64,000 bases of DNA from Acipenser ruthenus (GCF_902713425.1 NC_081223.1:1392001-1456000), one strand, 5' to 3'; counted from the first letter of the stretch, positions 11,936 through 23,524 are shown. Translations and numbers: made by a program. Notes: generated from the letters alone by a model not told the origin.

Positions 11936-12225
11936 ATTGACACCCGATCCTCTTAGTGGAAAGTCACACAGCCACATTCTTCCTCTTTGCCAGGTGTCAA
12001 AACCGGAGAGGTCACTGACAGTCTCAAAGTTTGCAATCGTGGGATGAGATGGGACTGGCCCATGGATTTGGTCTCAGGGGATGATCTGGCGCAGGAGAGT
12101 TGTTAGTTTTGAGAGCCCCCTTTGCTCTTATACTTCTTATGCAGTGTGGTTTATACTGAGTGCATTGAAGATTGTTTGAGGACTTCAGAGTCGTTAGTGC
12201 ATGTGGATGAAATTATTTTTTCATC
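11936..12225. other. Unassigned sequence
   Basis: No feature recognised. Confidence 0.4.
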
Positions 12226-12233
12226 CTCTAGAA

Positions 12234-12667
12234 CAGGGGTCGGCAACTGGCGGCCCCTGGGCAAATGGATGTGCATTTGAGGTTTGGTGGCGGCCCCTCT
12301 GAGTTTCTTTATCAATGTTTTCAATTTTAATAAAACATTAATTTAGATCAGCCACCTCGTCATAAAACCGCAACACTTGTGCAGCCAACTTCTGAGTTGT
12401 TGCTGCTGGAGATTTCTCACAGTAATCGCAGTCTGTCAATGGTTGCTAGGCAACAGTTCCAAGGCACGTGAGAGAGCACGCAGCCAACGTCACGTGGAAG
12501 TACATCATCAATGCTTACGCAGTAACCACAGTGCGAAGTGCTGAGCCAGCGGAACGACAAAGGTGATTTTTTAAAAAATAAAATGTTCAGTTTTGTAGTG
12601 GCGGCCCACAAGCCATTTTGCGTGTAGCCACAGCGGCCCCTGGCTACGTTGAGGTTGCCGACCCCTG
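12234..12667. mobile_element. hAT MITE (434 bp) with perfect 8-bp target duplication
   Basis: Termini are CAGGGGTCGGCAA and TTGCCGACCCCTG, perfect inverted repeats of the Charlie-like hAT type. CTCTAGAA flanks both sides (12226-12233 and 12668-12675) as the target-site duplication. There is no transposase. Inside lies the palindrome GTTGCTAGGCAAC (12442-12454), an RFX X-box consensus. Confidence 0.93.
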
Positions 12668-12675
12668 CTCTAGAA

Positions 12676-13002
12676 CTCTAGAACAAGATCATTTTCCAGC
12701 AAGAAATGTTTGCTAATTGTGCATTTATTAAAAACCCGCAAATGAATATGCCATGAAATATATTATTCATAAAATAGAATAAACAGAATTTCAAATTACA
12801 TTTTTTTTATTAAATACTTTGAAGGTGAATAATTTTTATTAGGGTTGTTAGGTAAGTAAGGTAATTTGCTTGCCTGAGTCAAAGAACCTTCTAAATATGG
12901 GCTGGGAGACTGGCCTTAAATATACACATTCTGTCTTGTTGGCATATGCTACTACTTTCATGCTGTGTGTTTCGTTATTGAGACATGTTGTTTTATTCTT
13001 AG
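12676..13002 (+). other. Intron-like AT-rich sequence
   Basis: No feature apart from the pyrimidine tract and AG that lead into the next exon. Confidence 0.4.
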
Positions 13003-13077
13003 CTGACACACACTCAGAAGCAACAGCCAAGGCTGCAACTGAGGAGAAAATCACTGAAAAGGCTCCAGTCGAAAGAG
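13003..13077 (+). CDS. Probable 75-bp Thr/Glu/Lys-rich exon, copy 1
   Basis: A TTTTATTCTTAG acceptor precedes and a GTATTT donor follows. Phase 1 at both ends gives the peptide DTHSEATAKAATEEKITEKA followed by PVER. It is a duplicate of the exon at 13866-13940: same length, same phases, same acceptor context, and alignable residues (HSE, AT, K, TEKA). It looks like part of a repeated extracellular stalk in an unidentified membrane or secreted protein. Confidence 0.55.
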
Positions 13078-13309
13078 GTATTTCATTTGATTTACTTTGA
13101 GTTACTGAGGTGGTTCCTGGGTGGTTAAAGGTACTTGGCCTGTGGCCTGGTGCCTCACAACACTCCAAGGGTGTGAGGTAATAACTGTCTTACTGCACAC
13201 CCTGCTGTGTATTGTAATCTATGTAAACTGAGATAATGGAATGGCAATATTGAGATCCTGAGATAAATTATCTTGTGATTTTTTAATGGCCACAGTGTAT
13301 GTTTGCAGA

Positions 13310-13810
13310 ATTTTTTTTTATTTTTTATTTTTTTATAAATTTAGTCGTTGCCAATTATTTTTTATTACTTTCTCCCAATTTGGAAATGGCCAATTATTTT
13401 ATTATGCTCAGCTCACCGCTACCACCCCTGTGCTGACTCAGGAGGGTGAAGACAAATACACGCTGTCCTCCGAAGCGTGTGCCGTCAGCCGACCGCTTTT
13501 TTTCACACTGCAGAGTCACCCAGAGCTACAGCGTCGGAGGACAACGCAGCTCTCGGGCAGCTTACAGGAAAGTCCACAGGCGTCCGGGCAGACTACAGGG
13601 GTCGCTGGTGCACGTGAGCTGAGGACACCCTGTCCGACTTCGCCCTCCATCCCCCTGGGCAGCGCGCTGCCAATTGAGCACCGCCCCCTGGGAGCTCCCG
13701 TTCTCGGTCGGCAAAGGAATAGCCTGGACTCGAACTTGCGACGTCCAGACTATAGGGCACATCCTGCACTCCACGTGGAGCGCCTTTACTGGATGCACCA
13801 CTCGGGAGCC
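13310..13810 (-). mobile_element. Full-length tRNA-derived SINE (~500 bp)
   Basis: The minus-strand head GGCTCCCGAGTGGTGCATCC and the B box GTTCGAGTCCAGG define a tRNA-derived pol III promoter. A long GC-rich body follows and the element ends in an A-rich tail (T-rich on plus at 13310-13340). The family recurs at 3655-3809. I associate this head sequence with sturgeon-type genomes, from memory only. Confidence 0.85.
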
Positions 13811-13865
13811 TGGAAATTTAACTTGGTGTTAAATGGGACACAGAATGTGTCTTTTTTATTCTTAG

Positions 13866-13940
13866 CTTACATGCACTCAGAAACAACACATTCTTCTGCC
13901 ACTGGGAAGAAAACCACTGAAAAGGCAATGGAACAAGCAG
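13866..13940 (+). CDS. Probable 75-bp Thr-rich exon, copy 2
   Basis: TTTTTATTCTTAG acceptor and GTATTC donor bracket a 75-bp phase 1-1 exon encoding YMHSETTHSSATGKKTTEKA followed by MEQA. It pairs with 13003-13077. The open frame, preserved length and conserved splice sites suggest both copies were, or are, used as exons. Confidence 0.55.
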
Positions 13941-13965
13941 GTATTCAATTAAATTAGGGCATCAG

Positions 13966-14185
13966 TGTGGAGTAGTGGTTAGGACTCTGGACTCATGACT
14001 GGAGGGTCGTGGGTTCAAACCCAGGCAGGGGACACACTGCTGCTGTACCCTTGAGCAAGGTACTTTACCTAGATTGATTCCAGATAAAAAACAAAAAACT
14101 GTATAAATGTGTAATTGAATGTAAAAATAACATGATATCTTGTAACAATTAGAAGTCACCCTGGATAAGAAATAAATAATAATAA
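13966..14185 (+). mobile_element. tRNA-derived SINE (V-SINE-like)
   Basis: The head GTGTGGAGTAGTGGTTAGGA (A box) and GGGTTCAAACCC (B box) come first. They are followed by the ACCCTTGAGCAAGGTACTTT motif and a tail ending in CACCCTGGATAAG and an AATAAT run, as in vertebrate V-SINEs. Confidence 0.85.
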
Positions 14186-14186
14186 A

Positions 14187-14600
14187 TTGGTTTATTATGC
14201 CACTTTTGCATCAGCCTCTTCCACTGACGGAACTGGCAGTAGAAATCCCAGTTTTGAGGAAAGCATGAATCACTCTTACTGGTGTGCTGTGAGACACAAT
14301 GTCAAGCAGCCTCACCTTGGAAATGTAGGAAGAATGGTCTGTAACAGGTCCAGTCCTTGTGGGCCGCAGTGTTTTCTGGTTTTTGTAAGAACCCACCAGT
14401 GTGTTGTGTGGCATGCTCAGGTCGGTTGCCACAATTTGATGATTATTATTACGATATTATAACACTTTTTTGGCAACCCTAGACCCTGCAGTAGGATTAG
14501 CTTCTGCCTTCAGTGGCTATTAGTTTATCGTTATTGACTTTGAAAAACTTGAGAGCTACTAACCCATAACTTGAAACTTGAACTATTTTTGGTCTCACAT
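14187..14600. other. Unrecognised segment
   Basis: A frame is open on each strand over about 220-275 bases, but neither translation matches a family I know and no splice signals are convincing. It may be a fragment of an unnamed repeat. Confidence 0.3.
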
Positions 14601-14603
14601 TAC

Positions 14604-15011
14604 TAGGGCCCTGCGTTTTACACAACCTGCTTTCTTAGGCTGCACTTCATTCCTCCCACCACAAGGTGGTGATGTAGTCTGCTTAATTAAACCACTTATT
14701 GATTTAATAATCTCCCTATTCCTTTAATCATCTCAATTAGTCATTCTATTAACGCGCATTGATTAGGCGGCAGCAGCAGCTACGGACATTTATTTAGTCA
14801 TGCATCCCTTTATTACTAATACATCTTATTCAATATGATTTCTTAGAATGTGTAAATAAATAATTTAAATGTTTCAGTTTACTAGTAGGAACAACAAAAT
14901 ATTATTGTCAACAAAATATTTAAAAAAAAACAGCACTGATTCCCAGAACAATTTATATAAAATACTGAAATCATAACATCAGTGCTGTAACATATATATT
15001 ACACATATAAC

Positions 15012-15098
<87 letters not shown>

Positions 15099-16482
15099 CA
15101 AGGTTGTTAGCAAGCAGCACATTTAGTGTCTCTAACTGTTTCATGAAAGAAAATGTCCCATGCATTTAAGTGTTGCTATTAAACTGAAGTATCATCAGTT
15201 GGTTAACCTGCCTTCTTTCATAGATTGACGTTGTTCTGTAAAAACTTGGCCAGAAGAAGAAACACTTCTTTCAGCATCTACAGAATTGGGAACAACTGAC
15301 AAATATATTTTAGCCTTTTGTGTTAAATTGGGAAATAATTATTCAGCTTTAATCCAAAATTCATTCAAAGTCATTCTACTGCAGTTTTCTTTTGCATATG
15401 GTAGATATTTGTCCATTTCTGATTTACAGTCAGCATCAAATCCTGGAATAGAATATAATGGGAGGGCTTTCAGATCCAAACTACACACTTGTTGTGGGTC
15501 GAATATCCTTACTGCCATCAAAAAGTTATGAGCTGGTTGAATAAAATGTGGTTTCTTTTTGCATTGACCCAGGTTGTAGTAATTAGTCAGTTTTTCAGAA
15601 ATGTCATGGAAGGTTTTTACACATAGTTTGTTTATTGTGGTGTCTGTGCTGTGTACCTCTTGTGCCATTGCTCGGTATGTATTTATTAATTCTGCAACTT
15701 TATTATTTGTTTGATGGACTCTCACTTCATGGCTTTCAAACCACTGAATCAGATCCACTAGTCCCTTGGCATACATCTCAATTAGGGAGAGTTGAGATTT
15801 TAAACTTTGCACATCTTTGAGCAATTGTATTTCTTTTGTATTTGTATTCTCGTCAGTAACTACAAATACACTGTCAGACATCTTTACCAGTTGTACAATT
15901 TTCATCTTGTGCAACTCAGCAATTTGGGGTAGATATTCCCTTCTCAGTTGACTTGCTGTAGGAATTGCTCCTGCATTTTTTACATTTATCCATTTTTTCC
16001 AGGGGAATATTAGCACAAACAAATCCCTCTGTCAAATCGAAAATAACATCTCGTCTGCGTTCAGAATTTTCGTTTTTTACTGGAAGACGCCGTCTCATAG
16101 CCGTCAGTCTCAGCCTTTTGTTTTCTGTGTTTTTCTGATGATAAATGGCAGCTATTTTTGACTTTCGAGTGTGGGCCAAAGATAAATGGAAAGTTCTGCA
16201 AAATAAATTCTACCCATCAGTGTACAGAACACCAGGTGGATATTGTTGCATGCGTTCACTCAATGAAATGACTCTCGATTTCTCTTTTAACGCATCCATT
16301 TATTCAATTACCATTTATACTCATCATAATTAGCTGTTTTTTTCTAATTAGTCGAAGTGTAATGTGTTAATTTCTTAATTGTGAATTTGATTACTATAAC
16401 TGGAGTGGCTGCAGGGACATCTAGGGGATAGTAGTTGAATTACAATTGAAAAAAAACAGGTTGCGTAAAACGCACGACCCTG
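14604..16482 (-). mobile_element. hAT-like DNA transposon remnant, CGBP1-like transposase
   Basis: Inverted ends TAGGGCCCTGCGTTTTACAC (left) and the complement of GCGTAAAACGCACGACCCTG (right) bound 1879 bp. Flanks CACATTAC (14596-14603) and TACATTAC (16483-16490) match at 7 of 8 positions as a target duplication. Minus-strand frames at 15339-16022 and 15916-16179 overlap in different frames and encode FDLTEGFVCANIPLEKMD, LRREYLPQI and SVFVVTDE motifs. These resemble the hAT transposases from which CGG-binding protein 1 derives. The transposase is cut off before the C-terminal dimerisation region, so the copy is dead. A long ATA microsatellite lies inside at 15010-15097. Confidence 0.8.
15010..15097. 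repeat. (ATA)n microsatellite
   Basis: About 29 near-perfect AAT/ATA units, inside the hAT remnant. Confidence 0.95.
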
Positions 16483-16744
16483 TACATTACATTAAGTGGA
16501 CAATTTTGGTTACAAGTACTGAGTAATTACTTATGTGCTTACATTGTATTTACTTTGGCCAATCAGGAGAGACTGTGTGACTTTGCAAGTGATGACTTCT
16601 GTGGAAGATGGCATGGTTCCTGCTAGCTTCATTTTACTGACAGATTTCTGAAAACTCAGGCAATCATTTCAGTGTTTCTTTTACAGAGTTTCATGCAATA
16701 ATAAGTGCAGCAATAGCAGCAGCATTCAGTGCAATGAGGCTTTC
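16483..16744. other. Unassigned sequence
   Basis: No feature recognised. Confidence 0.3.
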
Positions 16745-17514
16745 TTGCTCTAGCAGGTTTTTTATTGATCTCCATAGTAACATTGCTCTAGAGGGTTTGT
16801 TATTGATCTCCATAGTAACATTGCTCTAGCAGGTTTGTTATTGATCTCCATAGTAACATTGCTCTAGCGGGTTTGTTATTGATCTCCATAGTAACATTGC
16901 TCTAGCAGGTTTGTTATTGATCTCCATAGTAACATTGCTCTAGCGGGTTTAGTATTGATCTCCATAGTAACATTGCTCTAGCGGGTTTGTTATTGATCTC
17001 CATAGTAACATTGCTCTAGCAGGTTTGTTATTGATCGCCATAGTAACATTGCTCTAGCGGGTTTAGTATTGATCTCCATAGTCACATTGCTCTAGCGGGT
17101 TTGGTATTGATCTCCATGCTCTAGCGGGTTTGTTATTGATCTCCATAGTAACATTGCTCTAGCGGGTTTGGTATTGATCTCCATAGTCACATTGCTCTAG
17201 CGGGTTTGTTATTGATCTCCATAGTAACATTGCTCTAGCAGGTTTGTTATTGATCTCCATAGTAACATTGCTCTAGCGGGTTTGTTATTGATCTCCATAG
17301 TAACATTGCTCTAGCAGGTTTGTTATTGATCTCCATAGTAACATTGCTCTAGCGGGTTTAGTATTGATCTCCATAGTAACATTGCTCTAGCGGGTTTGTT
17401 ATTGATCTCCATAGTAACATTGCTCTAGCAGGTTTGTTATTGATCTCCATAGTAACATTGCTCTAGCGGGTTTGTTATTGATCTCCATAGTAACATTGCT
17501 CTAGCGGGTTTGTT
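16745..17514 (+). repeat. 38-bp minisatellite, about 20 copies
   Basis: The unit is GCTCTAGCGGGTTTGTTATT + GATCTCCATAGTAACATT. Units differ mainly at a few sites: AGCAGG or AGCGGG, TTTGTTATT or TTTAGTATT, and AGTAAC or AGTCAC. The variants partly alternate. One unit near 17110 is shortened by an internal deletion. The low divergence suggests recent expansion. Confidence 0.95.
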
Positions 17515-18182
17515 ATTTAATGCAAACATGTAATTCATTCTCTCACATATATATATATATATTTTATTCTGTGTACATCATGTTACTTGATAACAATATT
17601 ATTAACTGAAGAAACACAGCCTCTACTAAATCAATTGTTTTCATCAAAAATGACATCTTCATTAAGGTCATTTTAAAAAAAAAAATTTTTAAGATGTGGC
17701 AGTTAAGTAAAGCTATGGGGCTCGTTTGGTTGTTTTAGCGGTGACTTCAAACACTAGGTCTGTTCCAGACTGGAGCCGGGTTGAAAACAATCCCAGCAGG
17801 AGTACTGTGTATGCAAGGTTTTAGGTTTGCTTACTGCAAAAATCTTTCACAGTGTGTCATTTCCGCACAGTAGTAACGACCTGTTTGGTTCTGCCTCTCA
17901 CCGTGGGGGTGTGTCCATGGCTCCTTGTCATAATGGCACACCCACCAGACAGTTCAAGAACCAATCAATCCTTGACTATGATTCCCTGGAAACAAAAAAT
18001 AACTGATAGTGTGCCATGGGTGCAGGTGTTTGGCACTCCACATGCATTCAAGAATCCAGTGATGAGGCTGTCCCTATTACAAAGAACTGTGCTGGTGATT
18101 TTGAAGTATGCTTTATCATCTTGTAGTTTTACTCATCATGAGCCATAAGATACACCAGTTTCATCCCAACATATTTGCAGAA
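17515..18182. other. Unassigned sequence with a short (TA)n
   Basis: Apart from a TA run at about 17546-17563 I see no feature. Confidence 0.4.
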
Positions 18183-18324
18183 CTTGACCCACCTGCTAAT
18201 CGCAAATTAGAAGTCCAGTATTAATGGCGGGTTCCCTCTGGGGTAGAAGGAATAACCTTCTGACAAACAAAAAAGACGCCGTCAGTACCAGGTTTGTAAT
18301 TTGCAATTAGCGGGTGGGTCAAAG
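18183..18324. mobile_element. Small hairpin MITE (~140 bp)
   Basis: Left arm TTGACCCACCTGCTAATCGC and right arm GCAATTAGCGGGTGGGTCAA are near-perfect inverted repeats, extending inward about 35 bp and leaving a ~65-bp loop. There is no coding capacity. The superfamily is not assigned. Confidence 0.75.
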
Positions 18325-20639
18325 TTTTGATTTGGTCCAGGCCCTAGTTTGTATTTTATTCTCTCTTACTGTTTTTGTGTTAAACCCTTTGTAAATACAG
18401 GCCTAAATCTCCAGTATACAGTAGTTGGTTGAGAAAGATGCTATTTCTGGTTAAAAGACCAATCAAAATGTAAAATAGTCATTGTAATGAATCTAAAGCT
18501 GTCCACACAGAATTGCAGAACTAGAAGTACTGTACATTGCGTTCAGTTACTATGTCAGGGACATGCTGAATGAGAGCAGTGGCTTCTAGATGTTCCCCGA
18601 CACACCATAACTGGGGCTTCAGGTGTTCAGTTTTTATTTGTGAGCATGTGATGTCCCTTTAGAGTACACTGCAGTGCAGTATTCAGCGTGATAATATAGG
18701 AATTCATGATGTATACTAATTTCTGTACTGCTCAAGGATTTTAATGCAATTCATGATTACGGCTTCTGGTTTTTCGGTTTTTATTTTAATCACCCTGTGA
18801 TGTCCCTTTAAACCTATTTGGAGCTTCTTTAATCAAAATCTAATTACCAAAGGAACTTGCTTCCTTTTACCCTTCTATATCTTGAGTTAACAAACAACGT
18901 GGCCTCTGCCATTGCCAATCCACTATAAATTGGGGCCCACCCAAATATCAGTGCCTGGCTACGGCACTGGTTTACAGGGCTGCATGAACCACTTAGAAAT
19001 GTTCCACAAATTGAGTTTGCACTTGCAACGTGGGCAAGAGTGGTGAATAAATGATCAAACAACCAAGCAGGAGGCATTTAAAAATCACAGCTGTATTGTA
19101 GTATGTTTGTTTAACACTGTGCTTTAAATAGTGCCACTCAAACATGTCACCTGACAAGCATGGATTTCCAGATGAGATGATCTTGTGTAAATGCTCTCTG
19201 TGAATGGAAAGCACATTTACCTGAGCTGTCTGTGAAAACAGCAAGAGGACACTACGTATGAGTATATGGCCATTTTTCATTTGTCTTGAGCACAATGTCT
19301 GCAGTAAATTAGAAGACACATGGAAGCTATAATACAGTGATGGTCAATGTCAAATGATGATTTTTATTCTGGATCTTTTTATTTCCAGGTTGGTGTTTGA
19401 GAGAATCCAAGGGACCAGCTTGAGTTCAAGGCTGCAGGACCACACAAGCACTTGGCATTAGCTATTTACTGGTACACATCCCTTTTCATCCTGTAACAGG
19501 GTCAAGAATGCCCTGTTCAAATTTATTTTACACTTGTATGTTATTATTTTTATAAAATTATTGTGTGATTTGATTAGTGCACGCTTTGTGTTGTCTGACA
19601 CTTTTTGATAATTGGCTTCTCCACCAGCTTCCCTATGTTTGCCCTGTTGAGCACCTAGTAATTGAATTATTGATCAATTTACCCACCTGAATATAAATAA
19701 CACATGTTTTTACAAACGGGATGGCCATCCTGGGGTTTGTGTGTCTGTGCAGCAGTGGGAACGCAGTGTTTGGAGCGGGGAACGGCGAGTGAGAGAGACT
19801 GAAACGGACCAGTAAATGGAGCATCCCGACAACAAGTATTGGGCTGATGGTATGCTGGTGTGGAGTAATGAAAGCAAACGGCCCGAGTGTTTTTTTTAGC
19901 CTATTTGGTAGTCGATTGGAGTTTAAGAAGTGCACAGAATAGGCTATATTGCGATGCTGGTTTCTCTCTCGCTCTCTCTGTGTGTGTTCCCTCCCCTGCA
20001 CTGACATTGTGTGCGTGTGTGGTGTGGGTATTTGGACTTTTGTACTGTGGTATTGTTTTTATTATGACAGTTTTACCGTGTTTTGGAATGTGTATCTCCA
20101 CTGTATTGCTGGGTAGCAGCGTTGTTGTATTTGCTGTTTAATCCATGACCTCATTCATGTGAACCTTGTTTAACTGCTTGAAATCTTGCTACCTGTTAAT
20201 AGGTGAATGGAATTGTTGTTTTATTATCAGTACCATTTGAAACTAGGTGTTGCTATTGTAAGCTTACAATAAACAAATGCTTGTTAAAATGTATCTGTGA
20301 TTTTCTTGGTGACCTTGTTCCTACATTTTTAGATCTGTTATCTGAATAAAAAGAACCTAAAGGATCTTCTGTAATCTGTTCTGTGCCTTATCGCACTGAA
20401 CTGGTGTAGTCAGGCTACATTAATACTTTTACATTCAACACTTGCTGCATCTGGTGATATTTTGTAATTAAAGGCAGGTTTGTGGTGTGTTTTTACTCTT
20501 CAGTGACCGTGGAGGTGTTACACCTGCCTTCCTCCTTTGCAGTGTAAAGTATATCAAACGTGTTCTTAAAATCTGATGAAGATTCCCATTTGAATCGTAA
20601 GTATTTTGTTTCCATTGTAACTATTTACACACACTGCTC
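18325..20639. other. Unassigned sequence, possibly the 3' part of the plus-strand gene
   Basis: No firm gene. A polypyrimidine-AG at 19388 followed by an 11-codon frame and a stop, then AATAAA at 20269-20274, would fit a terminal exon. No conserved peptide supports it and no transmembrane exon was found between it and 13940. Confidence 0.25.
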
Positions 20640-20836
20640 TGTTGGGCTCTCAGGTTGTTATCTAACAAAACGACGTATGTTGTGCTGCCATAATTGATTA
20701 CATAGACTTTCCTGCCCCGTCTTGCTTTCATCTTAGATGTGATCTCAGGTTCTGCTGAGTTCTGCTCCCTCGATCACGTTCTGCAGCATCTCGCCTTGCT
20801 AATCACTCCCGTATGCTTTGGCGGCTTAACAGGTTG

Positions 20837-20842
20837 GTCTCT

Positions 20843-20880
<38 letters not shown>

Positions 20881-20891
20881 GGTTGGTGGTT
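20837..20891 (+). pseudogene. tRNA-Asn(GTT), 3'-truncated
   Basis: The acceptor, D and anticodon arms match the intact copies up to TTAACCGAAGGTTGGTGG. Sequence from beyond the Phe gene of another unit then replaces the T arm. It marks a deletion junction. Confidence 0.9.
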
Positions 20892-21326
20892 TTTTGTCGA
20901 TCGCCTTTTTGTCAATCCAGTAAACCCGTGTATTATGAGAAACGTTCAACAGCTCGGCAACACCATAATAGAATCCTGACAAGCTGCGTTTGTTACAGTA
21001 GAAAACCGCATTATTTATTTTAGCACAGACTAGGGTTGTCTTGTATCAAGGCCCGATTGGGTTTATTATGCACATACCAACTGTTACTCCATGAATGATG
21101 TAATGACAAGTGTAAAAAAAGAAACGGATTGAAGCCAACCCAAAAAAGTTAGATTATTTATTTCAATATCGTTATAGCTATAAACGATGCACGCATTTTA
21201 CAATCGCAATTGCTATATGACAATGACCAATAAGTAATTTTGTTGCAATACTGTATACAATGTGAACAGAATCAGACATTGCTCCGTTGCCTCGAAGAAA
21301 TATCTACAATTTGTATTTAAAAAGGA

Positions 21327-21399
21327 CGCCCAACGTGGGGCTCGAACCCATGACCCTGAGATTAAGAGTCTCATGCTCTACCGACTGAGCTAGCCGGGC
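21327..21399 (-). tRNA. tRNA-Lys(CTT)
   Basis: 73-nt cloverleaf with anticodon CTT in GACTCTTAATCTC. One T-stem base differs from the vertebrate consensus (CATGG for CGTGG). A TTTTT terminator follows on the minus strand. Confidence 0.88.
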
Positions 21400-23066
21400 T
21401 GACTGGTGGAAGTATGTTTTCACTGTAACCAACTGAGCTATTAATTTGTCGTCTGAGAAAATACTGAACGACACAACCAAAGATTCCAAATATAATCCAC
21501 TGAACGTCACCAAAAACAGCTTTGATGACAATAATACCAATACAAAAATCGAATTACATGTATTTAAAAATGAATGGTCTCCTTCATCTGGAAAGATTGG
21601 TTCTACATTTATACAGTATCAACCTTAATCTCAGTTGAGAGGCACCCAACCTGTGGAGGATTTTAAATGTGAGGGGATGTGAATAGAGCCAAATACATTT
21701 GCATCATTCTGTAAATATATATCTTTATATATAGCTACATTTATTTATTGCTACATTTATTTCTAAATTTATGTATTTCTAAATGTATGTATTCCTCTAT
21801 GCATTTGTTTAAATCATTTATTTATTTCTACCAAATAAATTATTAATTTATTTAGTTTTAATTAAACGAGGAACTACAATTTATCAGAGTTCAGGGATGT
21901 AGACAAGGAAGCAACATGCCACTTCTTGTGTGCAATTCCATTCTATGGTATCGACCAAACAAACAGGAAACTAGAAATTTTCAAACAGGAAATCAAAAAT
22001 TTCTAGAATCGAGCAGCACCTTCAGGTTTTCAGTGAAAGCTGGGCAGGCTTGGATGTAAGCTTAAAAAATGAATGTATTTCAACAATTGCGCAGTGGCGC
22101 AGCGAGCTAAGGTCGTGTGCTCTTCAAGAACGCCATGTTTCTAGTGCAAACCATGTTTTTTTTTTTCTGCGATATGTGCTGTTTTAAAACATAAATAATG
22201 TGTTTAATATAAATGGTGTGGATATCAAACTGCTTGCACACCCTGGTATGTTTTGACGTTGACCTACATGTGGAATCATATGATTGGTAGATGTCCAGTT
22301 ATTTAGCTTTTCTGTTTGAATAGTCGCTACACACCCTTAAAAAGTAGACGGAAGAGGAAGAAGAATTTGACGACTTATATCTCATTGTGTATAAGAGGTA
22401 TGTACGTTTTTTTCACATTTGAGGTAAGAAAGTTTCAGTCTTTTGATACTGGTACAGATGGTAATTCTAAGTGATTTAGTTTTGCCGCTGCAAACAGCTG
22501 GTGAAAACAGCTAAACTCTTTGAGCTGACTAGAGACTCTCGGTAGTTTCAAACAAGTTTTCCTAACTTGTACGAGGAACTACCGTTCCTCTCAATAAATA
22601 AATGTCTGGAAACATTCAAATCCAAACAAGTTAAAAAAATGATATAGAGTGGAATAGAAACTACAGTGTCATTTATCAGACCCTTCGGCGTTGTCTTTTG
22701 AAGAATTAAACCTGCCAGACCGAACGCAGGCTAACATTCAGTCAATCAATCAATTAATCATATATATTTTCTATAACGTCCCATATGCGCTTCACAAAAT
22801 CTACTTAAAAACAAGAAAATATCTAATTGTAAGCCTGGAAGAACAAAATAAGTCTTCTGTGTAATTTTAAACAAAGAGCGCTTTCCACGATTTAAGATGC
22901 TTTAGAGAAAGAATATTGGATTTGTTGCATACTTTGCATAATGTATTTGGGAGAAAAGAAAACGTTTCCATGGTTCGCCCGGCCACTGCCGTGTGGCTGG
23001 TTAAAACGATGAGTTCAGTTTTTTTTTTCTTTCTGCTGTTTGGTAATTCAGTGATGAGGCAGCTGT

Positions 23067-23138
23067 AGCAGAGTGGCGCAGCGGAAACGTGCTGGGCCCA
23101 TAACCCAGAGGTCGATGCATCGAACCCATCCTCTGCTA
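23067..23138 (+). tRNA. Initiator tRNA-Met(CAT), slightly degenerate
   Basis: GGGCCCATAACCC anticodon arm of initiator type. The T arm (GATGCATCGAACCCATC) and D arm carry changes against the canonical copy at 43401, so function is uncertain. TTTTT follows. Confidence 0.75.
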
Positions 23139-23326
23139 GCTTGTTTTTCTTCTGTTAGCAAAATAGTTTTTCTAAAATATTAACTGAAGGCAATTAATTA
23201 ATATTAAATTTCACAATCAAGTACAAGTGCTCATTACTGGACACATTCAAATCCACAATTGACCTCTAAAACGTTAGGTTTTTAATCAAATCAGGTTTTT
23301 TTAAAATTGTGCCAGGAAAGACCAAA

Positions 23327-23370
23327 AGATAAAGCCCTTGGCCTCCTAAACCAGGGATTGTGGTTTCGTC
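23327..23370 (+). pseudogene. tRNA-Arg(CCT) fragment
   Basis: Keeps the anticodon arm (GGCCTCCTAAACC) and part of the T arm. The acceptor and D arms are lost. Confidence 0.7.
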
Positions 23371-23442
23371 ATTATTATTAAATGAACTGTGTATGTGTTC
23401 TTTGTCTGTGATATGTTTATAGATCTTAGAACTTTAACGAAA

Positions 23443-23524
23443 GTAATCATGGCCAAGTGGTTAAGGTGATGAGTTTGAAATCTGTTGGTGTTTGCTCCTG
23501 CATGTTCATATCCTGCCGATTTAT
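23443..23524 (+). pseudogene. tRNA-Ser(TGA), decayed
   Basis: Full length for a type II tRNA, with TTGAAATC in the anticodon loop region. Stem pairs in the anticodon, variable and T arms are broken by many changes. Confidence 0.7.

Noticed and set aside
14187-14462. 91-codon frame with cysteines
   Set aside because: Both strands are open over the same stretch, no splice sites and no known family.
16745-17514. Regular repeats reminiscent of CRISPR
   Set aside because: Units are contiguous without unique spacers, and the DNA is a vertebrate genome; it is a minisatellite.
19389-20274. Possible terminal exon with AATAAA signal
   Set aside because: Good acceptor and polyadenylation signal, but only 11 codons and no link to a transmembrane or conserved segment.
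22089-22160. tRNA-like sequence with GGCGCAGCGAGC
   Set aside because: A-box-like only; no B box and no cloverleaf, so not called as a tRNA.
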